Positions 37,297 through 45,844 are shown, counted from the stretch's first letter. The stretch: 64,000 nt of DNA from Allobacillus saliphilus (GCF_018138385.1 NZ_JAGSIE010000009.1:1-64000); one strand, 5' to 3'. Notes: a model not told the origin generated them from the sequence alone. Made by a program: numbers and translations.

Positions 37297-39240
37297 TTAT
37301 TTTACTGTATTTAAGCTTCGTATTTGATTAACTGATTCGGGATTTTCCAAAGCAGATAAGTCACCGGCATCTTCACCAAGATATGCGGTTCGAATCGCTC
37401 GACGCATCACTTTCGCATTGCGTGTTTTTGGTAAATCCTCAACGATATATACTTCACGTGGTGCTATCGCTTTACCTAACCGATTAATGGCGTGGTTTGT
37501 CAGCTCTTCAATTAATTCACTTTCAGGTTTGCTTTGGTCTTTTATAACGACAAAGGCAACAGGAGATTCACCTTTCACCTCATGTGGTACGCCAATTACA
37601 CCAGCTTCGACAACAGCTTCATGTTCGACATAAATGGACTCCAGTTCGGCTGGACCAATCCGTTTACCCGCTACATTTAACGTATCATCCGACCGGCCAG
37701 TGATTGTATAAAAGCCTTCTTGATCGTAAATAACCCAATCGCCATGACACCATGTATCAGGGTAACGGTTCCAATAAGTATTTTCATAGCGTTCATTATC
37801 TTGATAAAAACCTTTCGTCATACCTACCCACGGTTGTTTAATGACCAATTCTCCGACTTCATCTTTTACCGATTGGCCATTTTCATCATAAATATCTACG
37901 TCCATGCCAGGAACAGCAGCATTAAAAGCTATCGGAGCGATTGGTTTTACGAGTACATTTGTCAAGATACCTCCGGAAATTTCCGTACCACCTGAGTAGT
38001 TGATAATCGGCACTTTACGTTTTAGAACCTTTTCAAATAGCCACATCCATGGCTCGTCATTCCAAGGTTCACCAGTAGATCCGACCATCTTTAACGTTGA
38101 TAAATCATGCTTTGTCGCATACGATTCGTCCATTGTCATTAACGTACGAATTAAAGTAGGAGAGATTCCTAAATGAGTCACTTGATGCTTTTCAACTAAT
38201 TCCCAAATCCGACTAGGTTCTGGATAAGTAGGCGTACCTTCGAAAACAGTGATGGTTGCTCCATTCATTAGACCACCATAGACTAAGAAAGGACCCATCA
38301 TCCAGCCCATATCCGTATACCAGAAAATATTATCTTGTTCAGTGACATCCATCATGACACCCGCATCAAATGCTGCCTTAACTGGAAATCCGTGATGTGT
38401 ATGCAATGTTCCTTTTGGCTTACCCGTTGTACCGGAAGTGAAAATGATCATATAAGGATCATCACCATTTGTATGAACACTTTCGAAATGAGTATCTAAC
38501 GTTTTTAATTGTTCCCAATCAACATCTCTATCCGCATCCCACGAAACTTCTTGGTTTGTTCGTTGTACGACAAAGACCTTCTCAATGGAAGGGGAGTCGG
38601 CTACTGCTTGATCAGCTTCATCTTTTAAGTTGATTTGTTTACCGCCACGATGAAAACCGTCGGCAGTGATTAAATATCTTGCCTGAGCTGCATCGATTCT
38701 TGTAGCAATTGCTTCAGACTTATAGCCGGAAAATGCAGGGCAAAAGATAGCGCCAATTTTAGAAATAGCAAGCATTGCAATGATTGTTTCCGGAATCATT
38801 GGCATAAATATCGTAAATCGATCTCCAGATTGAGCGCCTTGAGCGACCAATCCGTTGGCAACTTGATTCACTTGGTCTTGAAGATCTTTATAAGTATACG
38901 TGATCATTTCTCCGTTATCGCCTTCCCAAATAATCGCTTGATTGTTTTGCTTTTCTACATCATTTGCAAAACGGTCAAGGGCGTTATAAGCAACATTCAT
39001 TTTACCGCCGTCGAACCATTTAGGGTATTTGGTACCGTTTTCAAGATTCAAGACACTTTGATAAGGCTCAAACCATTGTAAGTTTAATTCGAGGTCAACT
39101 TCACCCCAAAATCGTCCGATGTCTTGTATGCTTTCACGAAAGAATTCATCATAATTTTCATGATCAAACCGCTGCATAAAACGGTAAAGACGTGTGTTTT
39201 TTACATAATCTGAACTTGGATTCCAAACTGCTTTTGTCAC
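37297..39240 (-). CDS. Acetyl-CoA/acetoacetyl-CoA synthetase-like AMP-forming ligase
   Basis: A 647-residue adenylate-forming enzyme of the acetyl-CoA synthetase branch. It has the N-terminal ACAS domain (FWGEVDLELNLQWFEPYQSVL), the ATP motif IIFTSGTTGKPKGTLHTH, INYSGGTEISGGI, GRSDDTLNVAGKRIGPAELE and the catalytic lysine in TRNAKVMRRAIR. It makes acyl-CoA from a short acid plus ATP and CoA. Length and N-terminus resemble the longer acetate/acetoacetate ligases more than the shorter AcsA of B. subtilis; the substrate is not fixed by sequence. Preceded by GGAGG. Confidence 0.9.
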   Translation of the reverse strand: MTKAVWNPSSDYVKNTRLYRFMQRFDHENYDEFFRESIQDIGRFWGEVDLELNLQWFEPYQSVLNLENGTKYPKWFDGGKMNVAYNALDRFANDVEKQNNQAIIWEGDNGEMITYTYKDLQDQVNQVANGLVAQGAQSGDRFTIFMPMIPETIIAMLAISKIGAIFCPAFSGYKSEAIATRIDAAQARYLITADGFHRGGKQINLKDEADQAVADSPSIEKVFVVQRTNQEVSWDADRDVDWEQLKTLDTHFESVHTNGDDPYMIIFTSGTTGKPKGTLHTHHGFPVKAAFDAGVMMDVTEQDNIFWYTDMGWMMGPFLVYGGLMNGATITVFEGTPTYPEPSRIWELVEKHQVTHLGISPTLIRTLMTMDESYATKHDLSTLKMVGSTGEPWNDEPWMWLFEKVLKRKVPIINYSGGTEISGGILTNVLVKPIAPIAFNAAVPGMDVDIYDENGQSVKDEVGELVIKQPWVGMTKGFYQDNERYENTYWNRYPDTWCHGDWVIYDQEGFYTITGRSDDTLNVAGKRIGPAELESIYVEHEAVVEAGVIGVPHEVKGESPVAFVVIKDQSKPESELIEELTNHAINRLGKAIAPREVYIVEDLPKTRNAKVMRRAIRTAYLGEDAGDLSALENPESVNQIRSLNTVK

Positions 39241-39336
39241 AAAATCCCTCCTGAATTACAGTGTTGAAAATTCTGAATATAAAATTATTATAACTTAGAT
39301 GTACTTTATTGAGAAGGAAAGACTGATGGGGAGGGA

Positions 39337-39543
39337 TCATCCATAGAAACCAATTGATTTTAATAAGTAAACTCCTGTGAAAACAATCAGCAAAGATGTT
39401 AACATAATAAGCGAAGTCGTTTTCTTTTCTTTTGTATCGAACCAAACGATCAAACCAATGATTAGCGTAAATACGAGACCGAAAATAATAGATGCAAACG
39501 GTGTTGTCGGTGTGATAAAGTCAAACCAATTAATCGTCAGCAT
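39337..39543 (-). CDS. Small membrane protein with two helices
   Basis: A 68-residue protein with two hydrophobic segments (ASIIFGLVFTLIIGLIVWF and LIMLTSLLIVFTGVYLL) separated by DTKEKKTT. GAGGTGG lies just before the ATG, supporting translation. I do not recognise a family. It is transcribed towards the acyl-CoA ligase gene, which begins about 100 bases further on. Confidence 0.7.
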   Translation of the reverse strand: MLTINWFDFITPTTPFASIIFGLVFTLIIGLIVWFDTKEKKTTSLIMLTSLLIVFTGVYLLKSIGFYG

Positions 39544-39644
39544 AAAACCACCTCAATTATCTGAATTTTATTACTTATATCTTTGCTGATTAATGAATAT
39601 TTGTCAAATGTGTCTGCATATGAATTTAATATTGAAAAAAACAA

Positions 39645-39770
39645 AATTAATGTTGAAGCTGACTGAATGAACGTTGAAGAAATAGGAATTAACCCTGAAG
39701 CCGAGCGAATAAACACTGAAGAAATCGAAATTAACGCTGAAGCCGAATGAATTAACCCTGAAGAAAAAGT
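39645..39770 (+). repeat. Six degenerate 21-bp tandem repeats
   Basis: Six units of exactly 21 bases follow one another (39645, 39666, 39687, 39708, 39729, 39750), each with a core like AATTAACCCTGAAG; a seventh, weaker unit with a one-base shift precedes them. In one plus frame each unit reads as a heptad of the form I-N-x-E-A/E-E-x, but TGA stops interrupt the frame after unit 1 and unit 5. The array sits in a 545-base region without a clear gene and looks like a decayed coding repeat or a repeat family member. Confidence 0.85.
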
Positions 39771-39870
39771 AATCCAACGACATAACAGATTAAGAAACTT
39801 AAAAACTGTATATAAATGATCAAAGACTTAGAAAAACTCAGACAACCGACTAAATTATTCATTTTACTTA

Positions 39871-39904
<34 letters not shown>

Positions 39905-39915
39905 TGAAAGTTATT

Positions 39916-39944
39916 AAGGACAGCGAACTAAACTGTCCTTTTAT
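39916..39944 (+). terminator. Orphan plus-strand terminator hairpin
   Basis: AAGGACAG (39916-39923) pairs with CTGTCCTT (39933-39940), followed by TTTTATC. No plus-strand gene precedes it within 3.7 kb except decayed repeat sequence, so it may mark the end of a lost gene or of a small RNA. On the minus strand it follows the 39-codon ORF. Confidence 0.6.
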
Positions 39945-39979
39945 CGTCGTTAAGTTATTATCATGCTGTTTCTCAAGAT

Positions 39980-40099
39980 CTATCTCATTAAAACTTTCTG
40001 ACTCATACCTTCCTTTTGCGCATTAACTAACATCGCAACATCTTCATATAAGGATCTCCAATCTTGCAAATCCGGTAATATTAAAAGATTAATATTCAT
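39980..40099 (-). CDS. Possible 39-codon ORF or gene remnant
   Basis: On the minus strand an ATG at 40099, inside the last codons of the upstream gene, opens 39 codons (MNINLLILPDLQDW..., then LYEDVAMLVNAQKEGMSQKV). Composition is protein-like rather than random. No strong ribosome-binding site is visible, but an 11-base overlap with the preceding stop would allow coupling. I do not recognise it; it may be the fragment of a decayed gene. Confidence 0.35.
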   Translation of the reverse strand: MNINLLILPDLQDWRSLYEDVAMLVNAQKEGMSQKVLMR

Positions 40100-41033
40100 C
40101 ATATTTATTTACTAACTCATATAACTCTCTAAATTCTTTCTTTCGTTCTTCATCAGATAAACGCTCCGAATCTTCATGAAACGGCATTGCCTCTCTCACT
40201 AACCCTTTCAAATATACTCGAATCTGTTCGCCAGTCGATGAGAAGAAATGCACCCCATATCGAGCGATGTGGTTGCCTATCTCTATCTGTGTTTCATAAT
40301 CAGCACCGATACCTCTATCAACATCCTTTTTCGCTTGTGCGATAAAATCATCAATTGAATCATACTCGGAATCGCTCATCATTTTACTTGAAGTTGAATC
40401 AATATAAAGCATAAATTCATCAGCATTCAAAAATGATTTTCCTTTTCCTTTTTCCATCGGTGGATTCGCATAAGCACTAATATATGCCTGCTCTTCGTGT
40501 TCACTTAATCTCCCATGAGCTTTTCCTACTTTTCCACCTTGTAACTCCCATATCGTATTATGATGTTCAACTACGTTTGAAAAATCTCCCTGTTTCCATT
40601 CCTCTAAAATCTCTCTATAAGTATCTTCATGTTCTAAACCTTTATATTCGATTTTTTCCAACAACGTATTGATTTTTTCATCAGTCATGAGGATAAAACC
40701 TCTTTTCTCATCCGCCTTCACTTTTTGATGGCTCATACGATGAATAAGTGTTTGAACTGTTTCATCATCCCACTCATAAATATTCGAGAACGGTTTGTCA
40801 TCTTTTTTCATATCATCATTCTGTTTAATCGATTCCTCTTTTAAAATTTCAACTTCTTCATCTTTTTCCTTTACACGATTGGAGACCTCCGAATCTTCTT
40901 GCGAATCAGCAGAAACACTTCCTGTCGGTTCTTCCTGTGAATCTATCCATAAAAACGCACCAAAAACCAATCCCCCTGCTATGGCTATGACTGATAAAAA
41001 AACAGCGACGAACCTTGCTAATCCCTTAAACAT
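40089..41033 (-). CDS. Membrane-anchored hypothetical protein (DUF6241-like)
   Basis: A 314-residue protein with one N-terminal membrane helix (FVAVFLSVIAIAGGLVFGAFLWI), a very acidic/serine-rich linker (residues 35-80) and a predicted helical outer domain. The stretch LIHRMSHQKVKADEKRGFILMTDEKI resembles the DUF6241 family of bacilli as I remember it; this is a moderate-confidence recognition. No catalytic motif is seen. A 37-codon membrane ORF lies 21 bases upstream in the same direction, suggesting a two-gene unit. Confidence 0.65.
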   Translation of the reverse strand: MFKGLARFVAVFLSVIAIAGGLVFGAFLWIDSQEEPTGSVSADSQEDSEVSNRVKEKDEEVEILKEESIKQNDDMKKDDKPFSNIYEWDDETVQTLIHRMSHQKVKADEKRGFILMTDEKINTLLEKIEYKGLEHEDTYREILEEWKQGDFSNVVEHHNTIWELQGGKVGKAHGRLSEHEEQAYISAYANPPMEKGKGKSFLNADEFMLYIDSTSSKMMSDSEYDSIDDFIAQAKKDVDRGIGADYETQIEIGNHIARYGVHFFSSTGEQIRVYLKGLVREAMPFHEDSERLSDEERKKEFRELYELVNKYDEY

Positions 41034-41054
41034 TTAATACCTCCCCTGCGATGA

Positions 41055-41168
41055 TTAAAATGTATGGTACTCGAACTCCAATATAAATAAAATCCCTAGT
41101 ATAAGTGCAACAATGAATCCAATAGAAGATATAACCAAAACAACCCCCATAAGAATCTTTTTAACCAT
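41055..41168 (-). CDS. 37-residue single-helix membrane peptide
   Basis: The ORF starts with ATG at 41168 behind a strong GGGGGG site and reads MVKKILMGVVLVISSIGFIV, then a second half of the helix and the tail EFEYHTF. It is one long hydrophobic helix with a basic start. It lies 21 bases before the DUF6241-like gene and probably shares its transcript. Function unknown; it could be a leader-like or partner peptide of that protein. Confidence 0.6.
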   Translation of the reverse strand: MVKKILMGVVLVISSIGFIVALILGILFILEFEYHTF

Positions 41169-41235
41169 ATAGTCCCCCCAAAAAAAATGATTTGTATTTT
41201 TTATTCTATCTTATATGGTAAATATTAACAAACAC

Positions 41236-41274
41236 AAAAAAGAGAGCAAAAATTAAAATCCCCGCTCTCTTTTT
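41236..41274 (-). terminator. Terminator between tatA and the small membrane ORF
   Basis: AAAAAGAGAGC pairs with GCTCTCTTTTT around a 16-base loop; the flanks are A- and T-rich on both strands. On the minus strand it ends the tatA transcript. Confidence 0.75.
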
Positions 41275-41337
41275 GCAATAATGGTAAAATTGTAATTAGG
41301 TAGCCTATATACTCGCTTTGTATGATCAAAGTCTATT

Positions 41338-41571
41338 TTATGAATGGTTGTCTGTTTTTTGTTCGACATTCTTAGTGGACTGTTCTTCTTCCGTTTCACC
41401 TTTTTCATCTTTATCATGTTCACTCATTAAATCATTCGTGGACTTCTTGAATTCTTTCAACGTTTGACCGGCCGCTTTGCCGAATTCAGGTAACTTTTTC
41501 GGTCCAAATATAACTAATAATAAAATGACAATCAAAATTAATCCTGGTATACCAATTTGACTAAATCCCAT
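41338..41571 (-). CDS. tatA: Twin-arginine translocase subunit TatA
   Basis: A 77-residue Tat pore-forming subunit. It has the short N-terminal helix [21 protein letters not shown] followed by the hinge and amphipathic helix [19 protein letters not shown] and an acidic tail. TatA forms the transport channel for folded proteins together with TatC. No tatC adjoins it here; the tatC piece at the right edge belongs to another locus. Confidence 0.95.
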   Translation of the reverse strand: MGFSQIGIPGLILIVILLLVIFGPKKLPEFGKAAGQTLKEFKKSTNDLMSEHDKDEKGETEEEQSTKNVEQKTDNHS

Positions 41572-41687
41572 TTTGTTACACCTACCTTGCTGAAATGACG
41601 TATATTTGTCCTAACTTCTTTTATCATAACATCAAATAAAATCTGGCAAAAGTATTTCTTGTCTCATTCGCTATTTTTAATAAGATA

Positions 41688-41713
41688 GGACTCCTATTTA
41701 TTTATAGGAGTCC
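41688..41713 (-). terminator. Hairpin after the DUF2188 gene
   Basis: GGACTCCTAT and ATAGGAGTCC form a perfect 10-bp stem with a 6-base loop downstream of the minus-strand DUF2188 gene; the T run behind it is poor. Confidence 0.6.
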
Positions 41714-41750
41714 ATGTGCTTGTCATTTATTAGGCTGGATAATCTTGTTA

Positions 41751-41975
41751 CTACCCTCTAGGTGGAAATGGATCGTTTCCATAGCTGTTTGAATCGCTAA
41801 TTTCACCATTACGATTATGAATGACGTGTTCAGTCTCATCTTTTCGGGCTTTCTCACGTCCTGCGTCAACTGCTAACCCTTTTGTATCATAAAGATCTAT
41901 CGTCTTTCCGTTCTGAACGTTCTTCCACTCACTTCCATTTGGCACTGTATGAACAGTTGGATTGTTATTTGCCAT
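41751..41975 (-). CDS. DUF2188 domain protein
   Basis: A 74-residue hydrophilic protein with the DUF2188 pattern: VHTVPNGSEWKNVQNGK, then AVDAGREKARKDETEHVIHNRNG. In other bacteria such proteins are stress-associated and small; no molecular role is known. GAGGTGAAGG precedes the ATG. Confidence 0.85.
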   Translation of the reverse strand: MANNNPTVHTVPNGSEWKNVQNGKTIDLYDTKGLAVDAGREKARKDETEHVIHNRNGEISDSNSYGNDPFPPRG

Positions 41976-42139
41976 AATCCTTCACCTCATTTATGTGATG
42001 TTACTTCTAATTTTCCCGTTCAGAATTAGAAATAACGATTTAGGATATTAAGTTATTATGACAAAATCGTTATTATTTTTAACGACCTATAACCGTTTAA
42101 CGAGATGTACTAACCGATTAAAACCCATGCCTTCTCCAC

Positions 42140-43387
42140 TCACCAATTTTTCCGCCAAGGACGATGATCTTTATACGTTTCGATAACGATTGGGGTTTGT
42201 TCTTGCTTAATTGTTCTTTTCTTTTTAAATCGTATAAAAAACAAACTAGCAATGATCAGAATGCTGCTAAAGAGTAAAGTGTACATAATGATTCGCAATA
42301 ATCCGGGACCGTCAGAATCATTTGGATTCGGGTTGGCCTTCCCTCCTGCTGTTGAACCGTAAACTGGTTTATCATCAGTTGTGATTTCCTCTGTTGGAAA
42401 TTGATATTCAAAAATGGATTCATCAGCTTCATTTCTAATTGATAAAAGCCCGTCTGTCGCAATCTCGGTTGTCCAATCTTGTCCCTTTTTTACGGTAAAA
42501 GTGAGTGCTTCATCTAAAACGTACTGCTCACCTTCTTCATCTGTGAATTCCTCACCGGATGAAATTGTTTCTGTTTCATATTGATATCCATATTCAATTA
42601 ATCGCTCGGTATCCATATAAGCGTGTCTAGGATGTTCCGCATTAAGTGTGACTATGACTAACTCAATTCCATCATCCTCAGCGGTTGTTGACAGAGTAAA
42701 TCCAGCATCATCTGTGTACCCGTTTTTCACACCTGTTACATCGTCACGTTGTAAAACGAGTTGGTGATGATTTCGTAGTGTTGTATCCCAACTTTCACCT
42801 ACCCACTTTAATTCCTTGGTTCCAACAATTTCCCGGAATGTTTGATTCTCCATTGCATAAGCAGTAATTAATGCCATATCATAAGCTGTTGTTACATGGT
42901 CAGGGTCTGGTAGTCCATGAGGGTTTTTGAACGTAGTATTGGTAACTCCTACTTCATTTCGAACAAAATCAGTCATTCGTTTAGCAAAAGCTTCCTCTGA
43001 TCCATCGAGATGTTCAGCGATAGCAATTCCAGCATCATTTCCAGAATTAATGAGCAATCCTTGGACAAGCTTTTTTAATGTTACCTCTTCCCCTTCCTCT
43101 AAATAAACACGTGTCCCTTCTGTTTCTCGTGCATTTTGACTGACGGTGACGATGTCGTCTAAATTGCCTTCTTTAATCGCCAGTAATCCACTAATGATTT
43201 TGGTAATGCTCGCCGGGTACATTTCTTTATCTTTTTGCTTTTCATAAAGAATAACACCAGAGTTGGCATCCATTAAAATCGCTGATTCACTATATAATTC
43301 AACCTCATCTTCGTCTGCATAAATAGGACTACTATAAAATAACAAGGAAGTGATCATGAATAATAAGATGTTTTTCAGTATATTCAT
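42140..43387 (-). CDS. D-alanyl-D-alanine carboxypeptidase (class C low-molecular-mass PBP)
   Basis: A 415-residue DD-peptidase of family S11 that trims the terminal D-Ala from peptidoglycan pentapeptides. It has an N-terminal signal peptide (NILLFMITSLLFYSSPIYA), active-site Ser60-Ile-Thr-Lys63 in YPASITK, SGN in LLINSGNDAG, and a third motif that reads KNG (TGVKNGYTDDAGF) instead of the usual KTG. A C-terminal membrane helix (IIMYTLLFSSILIIASLFFI) and a basic tail anchor it. I chose the ATG at 43387 with GGAG upstream; the Met six codons earlier lies before that site. Confidence 0.9.
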   Translation of the reverse strand: MNILKNILLFMITSLLFYSSPIYADEDEVELYSESAILMDANSGVILYEKQKDKEMYPASITKIISGLLAIKEGNLDDIVTVSQNARETEGTRVYLEEGEEVTLKKLVQGLLINSGNDAGIAIAEHLDGSEEAFAKRMTDFVRNEVGVTNTTFKNPHGLPDPDHVTTAYDMALITAYAMENQTFREIVGTKELKWVGESWDTTLRNHHQLVLQRDDVTGVKNGYTDDAGFTLSTTAEDDGIELVIVTLNAEHPRHAYMDTERLIEYGYQYETETISSGEEFTDEEGEQYVLDEALTFTVKKGQDWTTEIATDGLLSIRNEADESIFEYQFPTEEITTDDKPVYGSTAGGKANPNPNDSDGPGLLRIIMYTLLFSSILIIASLFFIRFKKKRTIKQEQTPIVIETYKDHRPWRKNW

Positions 43388-43567
43388 CAAAAAGCTCCTA
43401 AACATTATCGATTTTTGTCGTTTTCATTTTACTAAAAGTATAAGGAATCAAAACATATTGTGCAATTGCTTAATAAGAAAATTAAGATTATTACTATCTA
43501 ATTCAATTGGTATAAGATGCGCTTGTACATCCAAAATATATACAAGAATAGAAAAGTAGGTGGTTGA

Positions 43568-44161
43568 ATGGTTGTTGTTTGGGAATCGCTTCTGATGGTT
43601 GTTGCAGGATTATTTTTGTTGCGTTTTGCCGGCAGAAAATCCATATCACAAATGTCACTCGCTCAAACAGTTGTTATGATTTCAATTGGTTCAATCATCA
43701 TTCAACCTATTGTTGAATCAAGTGTTTGGCGTACATTATTGGCAGCATCAATGTTTATATTGGCGTTAATCATTATGGAGTATTTACAAGTTAAATTTAA
43801 TTTTATGGAAAGTTTCATAACAGGTAAATCAAAAATTGTAATTGAGCAAGGTGAATTAAAAACGAAAAATATGAAAAAATTACGTTTTACTGTTGATCAA
43901 TTGGAAATGCGATTGCGTCAACAAGGAATCAACCGGCTTAGTGATGTGAAAACAGCGACACTTGAACCGAATGGACAGCTCGGCTATGAATTGTATCCGG
44001 ATGCAAGACCATTGACTGTAGGAGAATTTAAGGAATTAATGAGTCTATATACAGGTTTGCAAGTTCAACAAAATCGAAATAACCTTCAACAAACGTCAAA
44101 TATATTTGATGAAATGAAACAAAATACCGATACACCGCAATCTCCTGATCAACTAAAGTAA
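43568..44161 (+). CDS. YetF/DUF421 membrane protein
   Basis: A 197-residue protein with about three N-terminal helices and the DUF421/YetF cytosolic domain. LRFAGRKSISQMSLAQTVVMISIGSIIIQP and VIEQGELKTKNMKKLRFTVDQLEMRLRQQG-type segments are diagnostic. The family is common in bacilli in several copies; YetF-type proteins include spore germination-linked members, but the role here is unknown. AGGTGG stands close to the ATG. Confidence 0.88.
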   Translation: MVVVWESLLMVVAGLFLLRFAGRKSISQMSLAQTVVMISIGSIIIQPIVESSVWRTLLAASMFILALIIMEYLQVKFNFMESFITGKSKIVIEQGELKTKNMKKLRFTVDQLEMRLRQQGINRLSDVKTATLEPNGQLGYELYPDARPLTVGEFKELMSLYTGLQVQQNRNNLQQTSNIFDEMKQNTDTPQSPDQLK

Positions 44162-44242
44162 CTTCTAATCAAACATCTGGAAAGAATAACTTCTCTTAAA
44201 TTTCAAAAGCTATAGGTAAATCATTGAAAAGAGGTTAGCTAC

Positions 44243-44680
44243 ATGAGTCATTTTAGTTTAATTCTAAGTAAATTTGTTGCGATGTTAGTTTTACTATATA
44301 TCATTCTTAACGTCATTTTCGGCGTGAATTTCATGAATGTAGTCTGGGTCACATTAATTCTTTCCATTGCCTCTTACTTAATTGGTGATTTGGTTATATT
44401 GCCTCGGACGAATAATATTGTTGCATCGGTTGTTGACTTTGTAATGAGCTTTGGATTGGTTTACTTTTTAGTGGATGCATTCGCGTTTGACGGTAACTTA
44501 TTTACGGCAAGTTTACTATCTGCGATTGGAGTTACTTTGTTTGAAGCGTTCTTTCACAGTTCGGTTCAAACACAAATAGAAGAAGAAAACAACGTAAATC
44601 CTGGGCGATACAATTTACAAACAGAGGTATCAGAAGAAATTGACCCACTCATTGACGATGAGGATCGGGATAATAAATAA
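44243..44680 (+). CDS. YndM-like DUF2512 membrane protein
   Basis: A 145-residue protein with four helices, of the YndM/DUF2512 family (LPRTNNIVASVVDFVMSFGLVY is the core motif), and an acidic soluble tail. Function unknown. It follows the YetF-type gene by 81 bases in the same direction and may share its promoter. Confidence 0.85.
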   Translation: MSHFSLILSKFVAMLVLLYIILNVIFGVNFMNVVWVTLILSIASYLIGDLVILPRTNNIVASVVDFVMSFGLVYFLVDAFAFDGNLFTASLLSAIGVTLFEAFFHSSVQTQIEEENNVNPGRYNLQTEVSEEIDPLIDDEDRDNK

Positions 44681-44687
44681 TTATGGG

Positions 44688-44730
44688 CAATCGCTCCTGT
44701 TCCTACATAATAGGAGTGATTGTTCTCCTA
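44688..44730 (+). terminator. Terminator after the YndM-like gene
   Basis: CAATCGCTCCT (44688-44698) pairs with AGGAGTGATTG (44712-44722), then TTCTCC. The T run is weak. Confidence 0.6.
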
Positions 44731-44788
44731 ATAACCATTTACCTATGTCATACATACAATAAGACGATGACATAAGGAGGTATGAATT

Positions 44789-45763
44789 ATGGATGAACGC
44801 AACTCGCTTTATCGATATGTAGAAGATATGGAAAAGTGGCTCGAACAATTTCAGCATACAATGCATGAGTTGGATAAAAATCCGAGTATCGTTTTCGATA
44901 ACGAAACTCTCCCAACCATTCAGAAGCAGCTTAACAAGCTAATGACTGATGTGAATTATTATAAAAACACCCCACAAGCACTGTACAAAGATTTAATGAA
45001 TGACCTACAGAAAGAAGCATCTGCTCTATATAATGGATATCGATCAATCCTGCATTCAAATTCCAAGAAAAATGAACAGAAATCTAAGGTGGAAAAGAAA
45101 TCGAATTCAAAGAAATCTTCGGAAGAAACGTCAGAGATCGTACCTATAGGAGAGCATAAACTTCCTCCCCTCCCCTATCCTTACGATGCATTGGAACCAT
45201 ATATCGATAGTGAAATCATGAAACTACATCATCAAAAGCATCATCAAAGCTATGTAGATGGGTTGAATAAAGCTGAACAAGAGATGGAGAAAGCGAGAAG
45301 GAAAAATGATTATGATCTGATTAAGCACTGGGAACGAGAAGCAGCATTTCATGGAGCTGGTCATTATTTGCATACAATTTTTTGGAACATTATGAATCCG
45401 AAAGGTGGTGGAAAGCCTAAAGGAGAATTAATGAAGTGTATTAAAGAATCTTTCCATAGTTTTGAATCATTTATTAAACACTTTTCTGAAGCGGCTAAAA
45501 ATGTGGAGGGTGTTGGTTGGGCCATTCTCGTTTGGTCTCCTCGCTCGCATCGCTTAGAGATCTTACAATCAGAAAAACATCAAGTCCTAACACAGTGGGA
45601 TGTCATCCCGCTACTTGTATTGGATGTATGGGAACATGCTTATTATTTACAATACAAAAATAAACGTGATGCGTATATAGACAACTGGTGGAATGTTGTT
45701 TGTTGGGATTCTGTTTCTAAACGATTTAACCAGGCGAGGAAAGTGAAATGGCAACCCTATTAA
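44789..45763 (+). CDS. sodF: Fe/Mn superoxide dismutase with N-terminal extension (SodF-like)
   Basis: A 324-residue protein. The C-terminal 200 residues are an iron/manganese superoxide dismutase: LPPLPYPYDALEPYID, the metal-ligand His in MKLHHQKHHQSYV, the second in GHYLHTIFWNIMNP, and Asp/His in LLVLDVWEHAYYLQYKN. About 125 N-terminal residues form a charged helical extension, with a lysine/serine-rich linker near 95-115. B. subtilis SodF also has an extended N-terminus, hence the symbol. It converts superoxide to peroxide and oxygen. AAGGAGGT stands eight bases before the ATG. Confidence 0.88.
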   Translation: MDERNSLYRYVEDMEKWLEQFQHTMHELDKNPSIVFDNETLPTIQKQLNKLMTDVNYYKNTPQALYKDLMNDLQKEASALYNGYRSILHSNSKKNEQKSKVEKKSNSKKSSEETSEIVPIGEHKLPPLPYPYDALEPYIDSEIMKLHHQKHHQSYVDGLNKAEQEMEKARRKNDYDLIKHWEREAAFHGAGHYLHTIFWNIMNPKGGGKPKGELMKCIKESFHSFESFIKHFSEAAKNVEGVGWAILVWSPRSHRLEILQSEKHQVLTQWDVIPLLVLDVWEHAYYLQYKNKRDAYIDNWWNVVCWDSVSKRFNQARKVKWQPY

Positions 45764-45796
45764 AGAACATTCATTTTCATTATATTGTAACTAAAA

Positions 45797-45844
45797 AAAC
45801 CGTCCACTGCCCTATTGGGCCATATGGACGGTTTCGCTAGTTTA
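45797..45844. terminator. Bidirectional terminator after sodF
   Basis: AAACCGTCCA (45797-45806) pairs with TGGACGGTTT (45835-45844), with an inner CC/GG pairing; it overlaps the stop codon of the convergent gene. Confidence 0.85.

Noticed and set aside
39645-39770. CRISPR array
   Set aside because: The 21-base units are contiguous with no unique spacers, they diverge from each other, and no cas gene is present.
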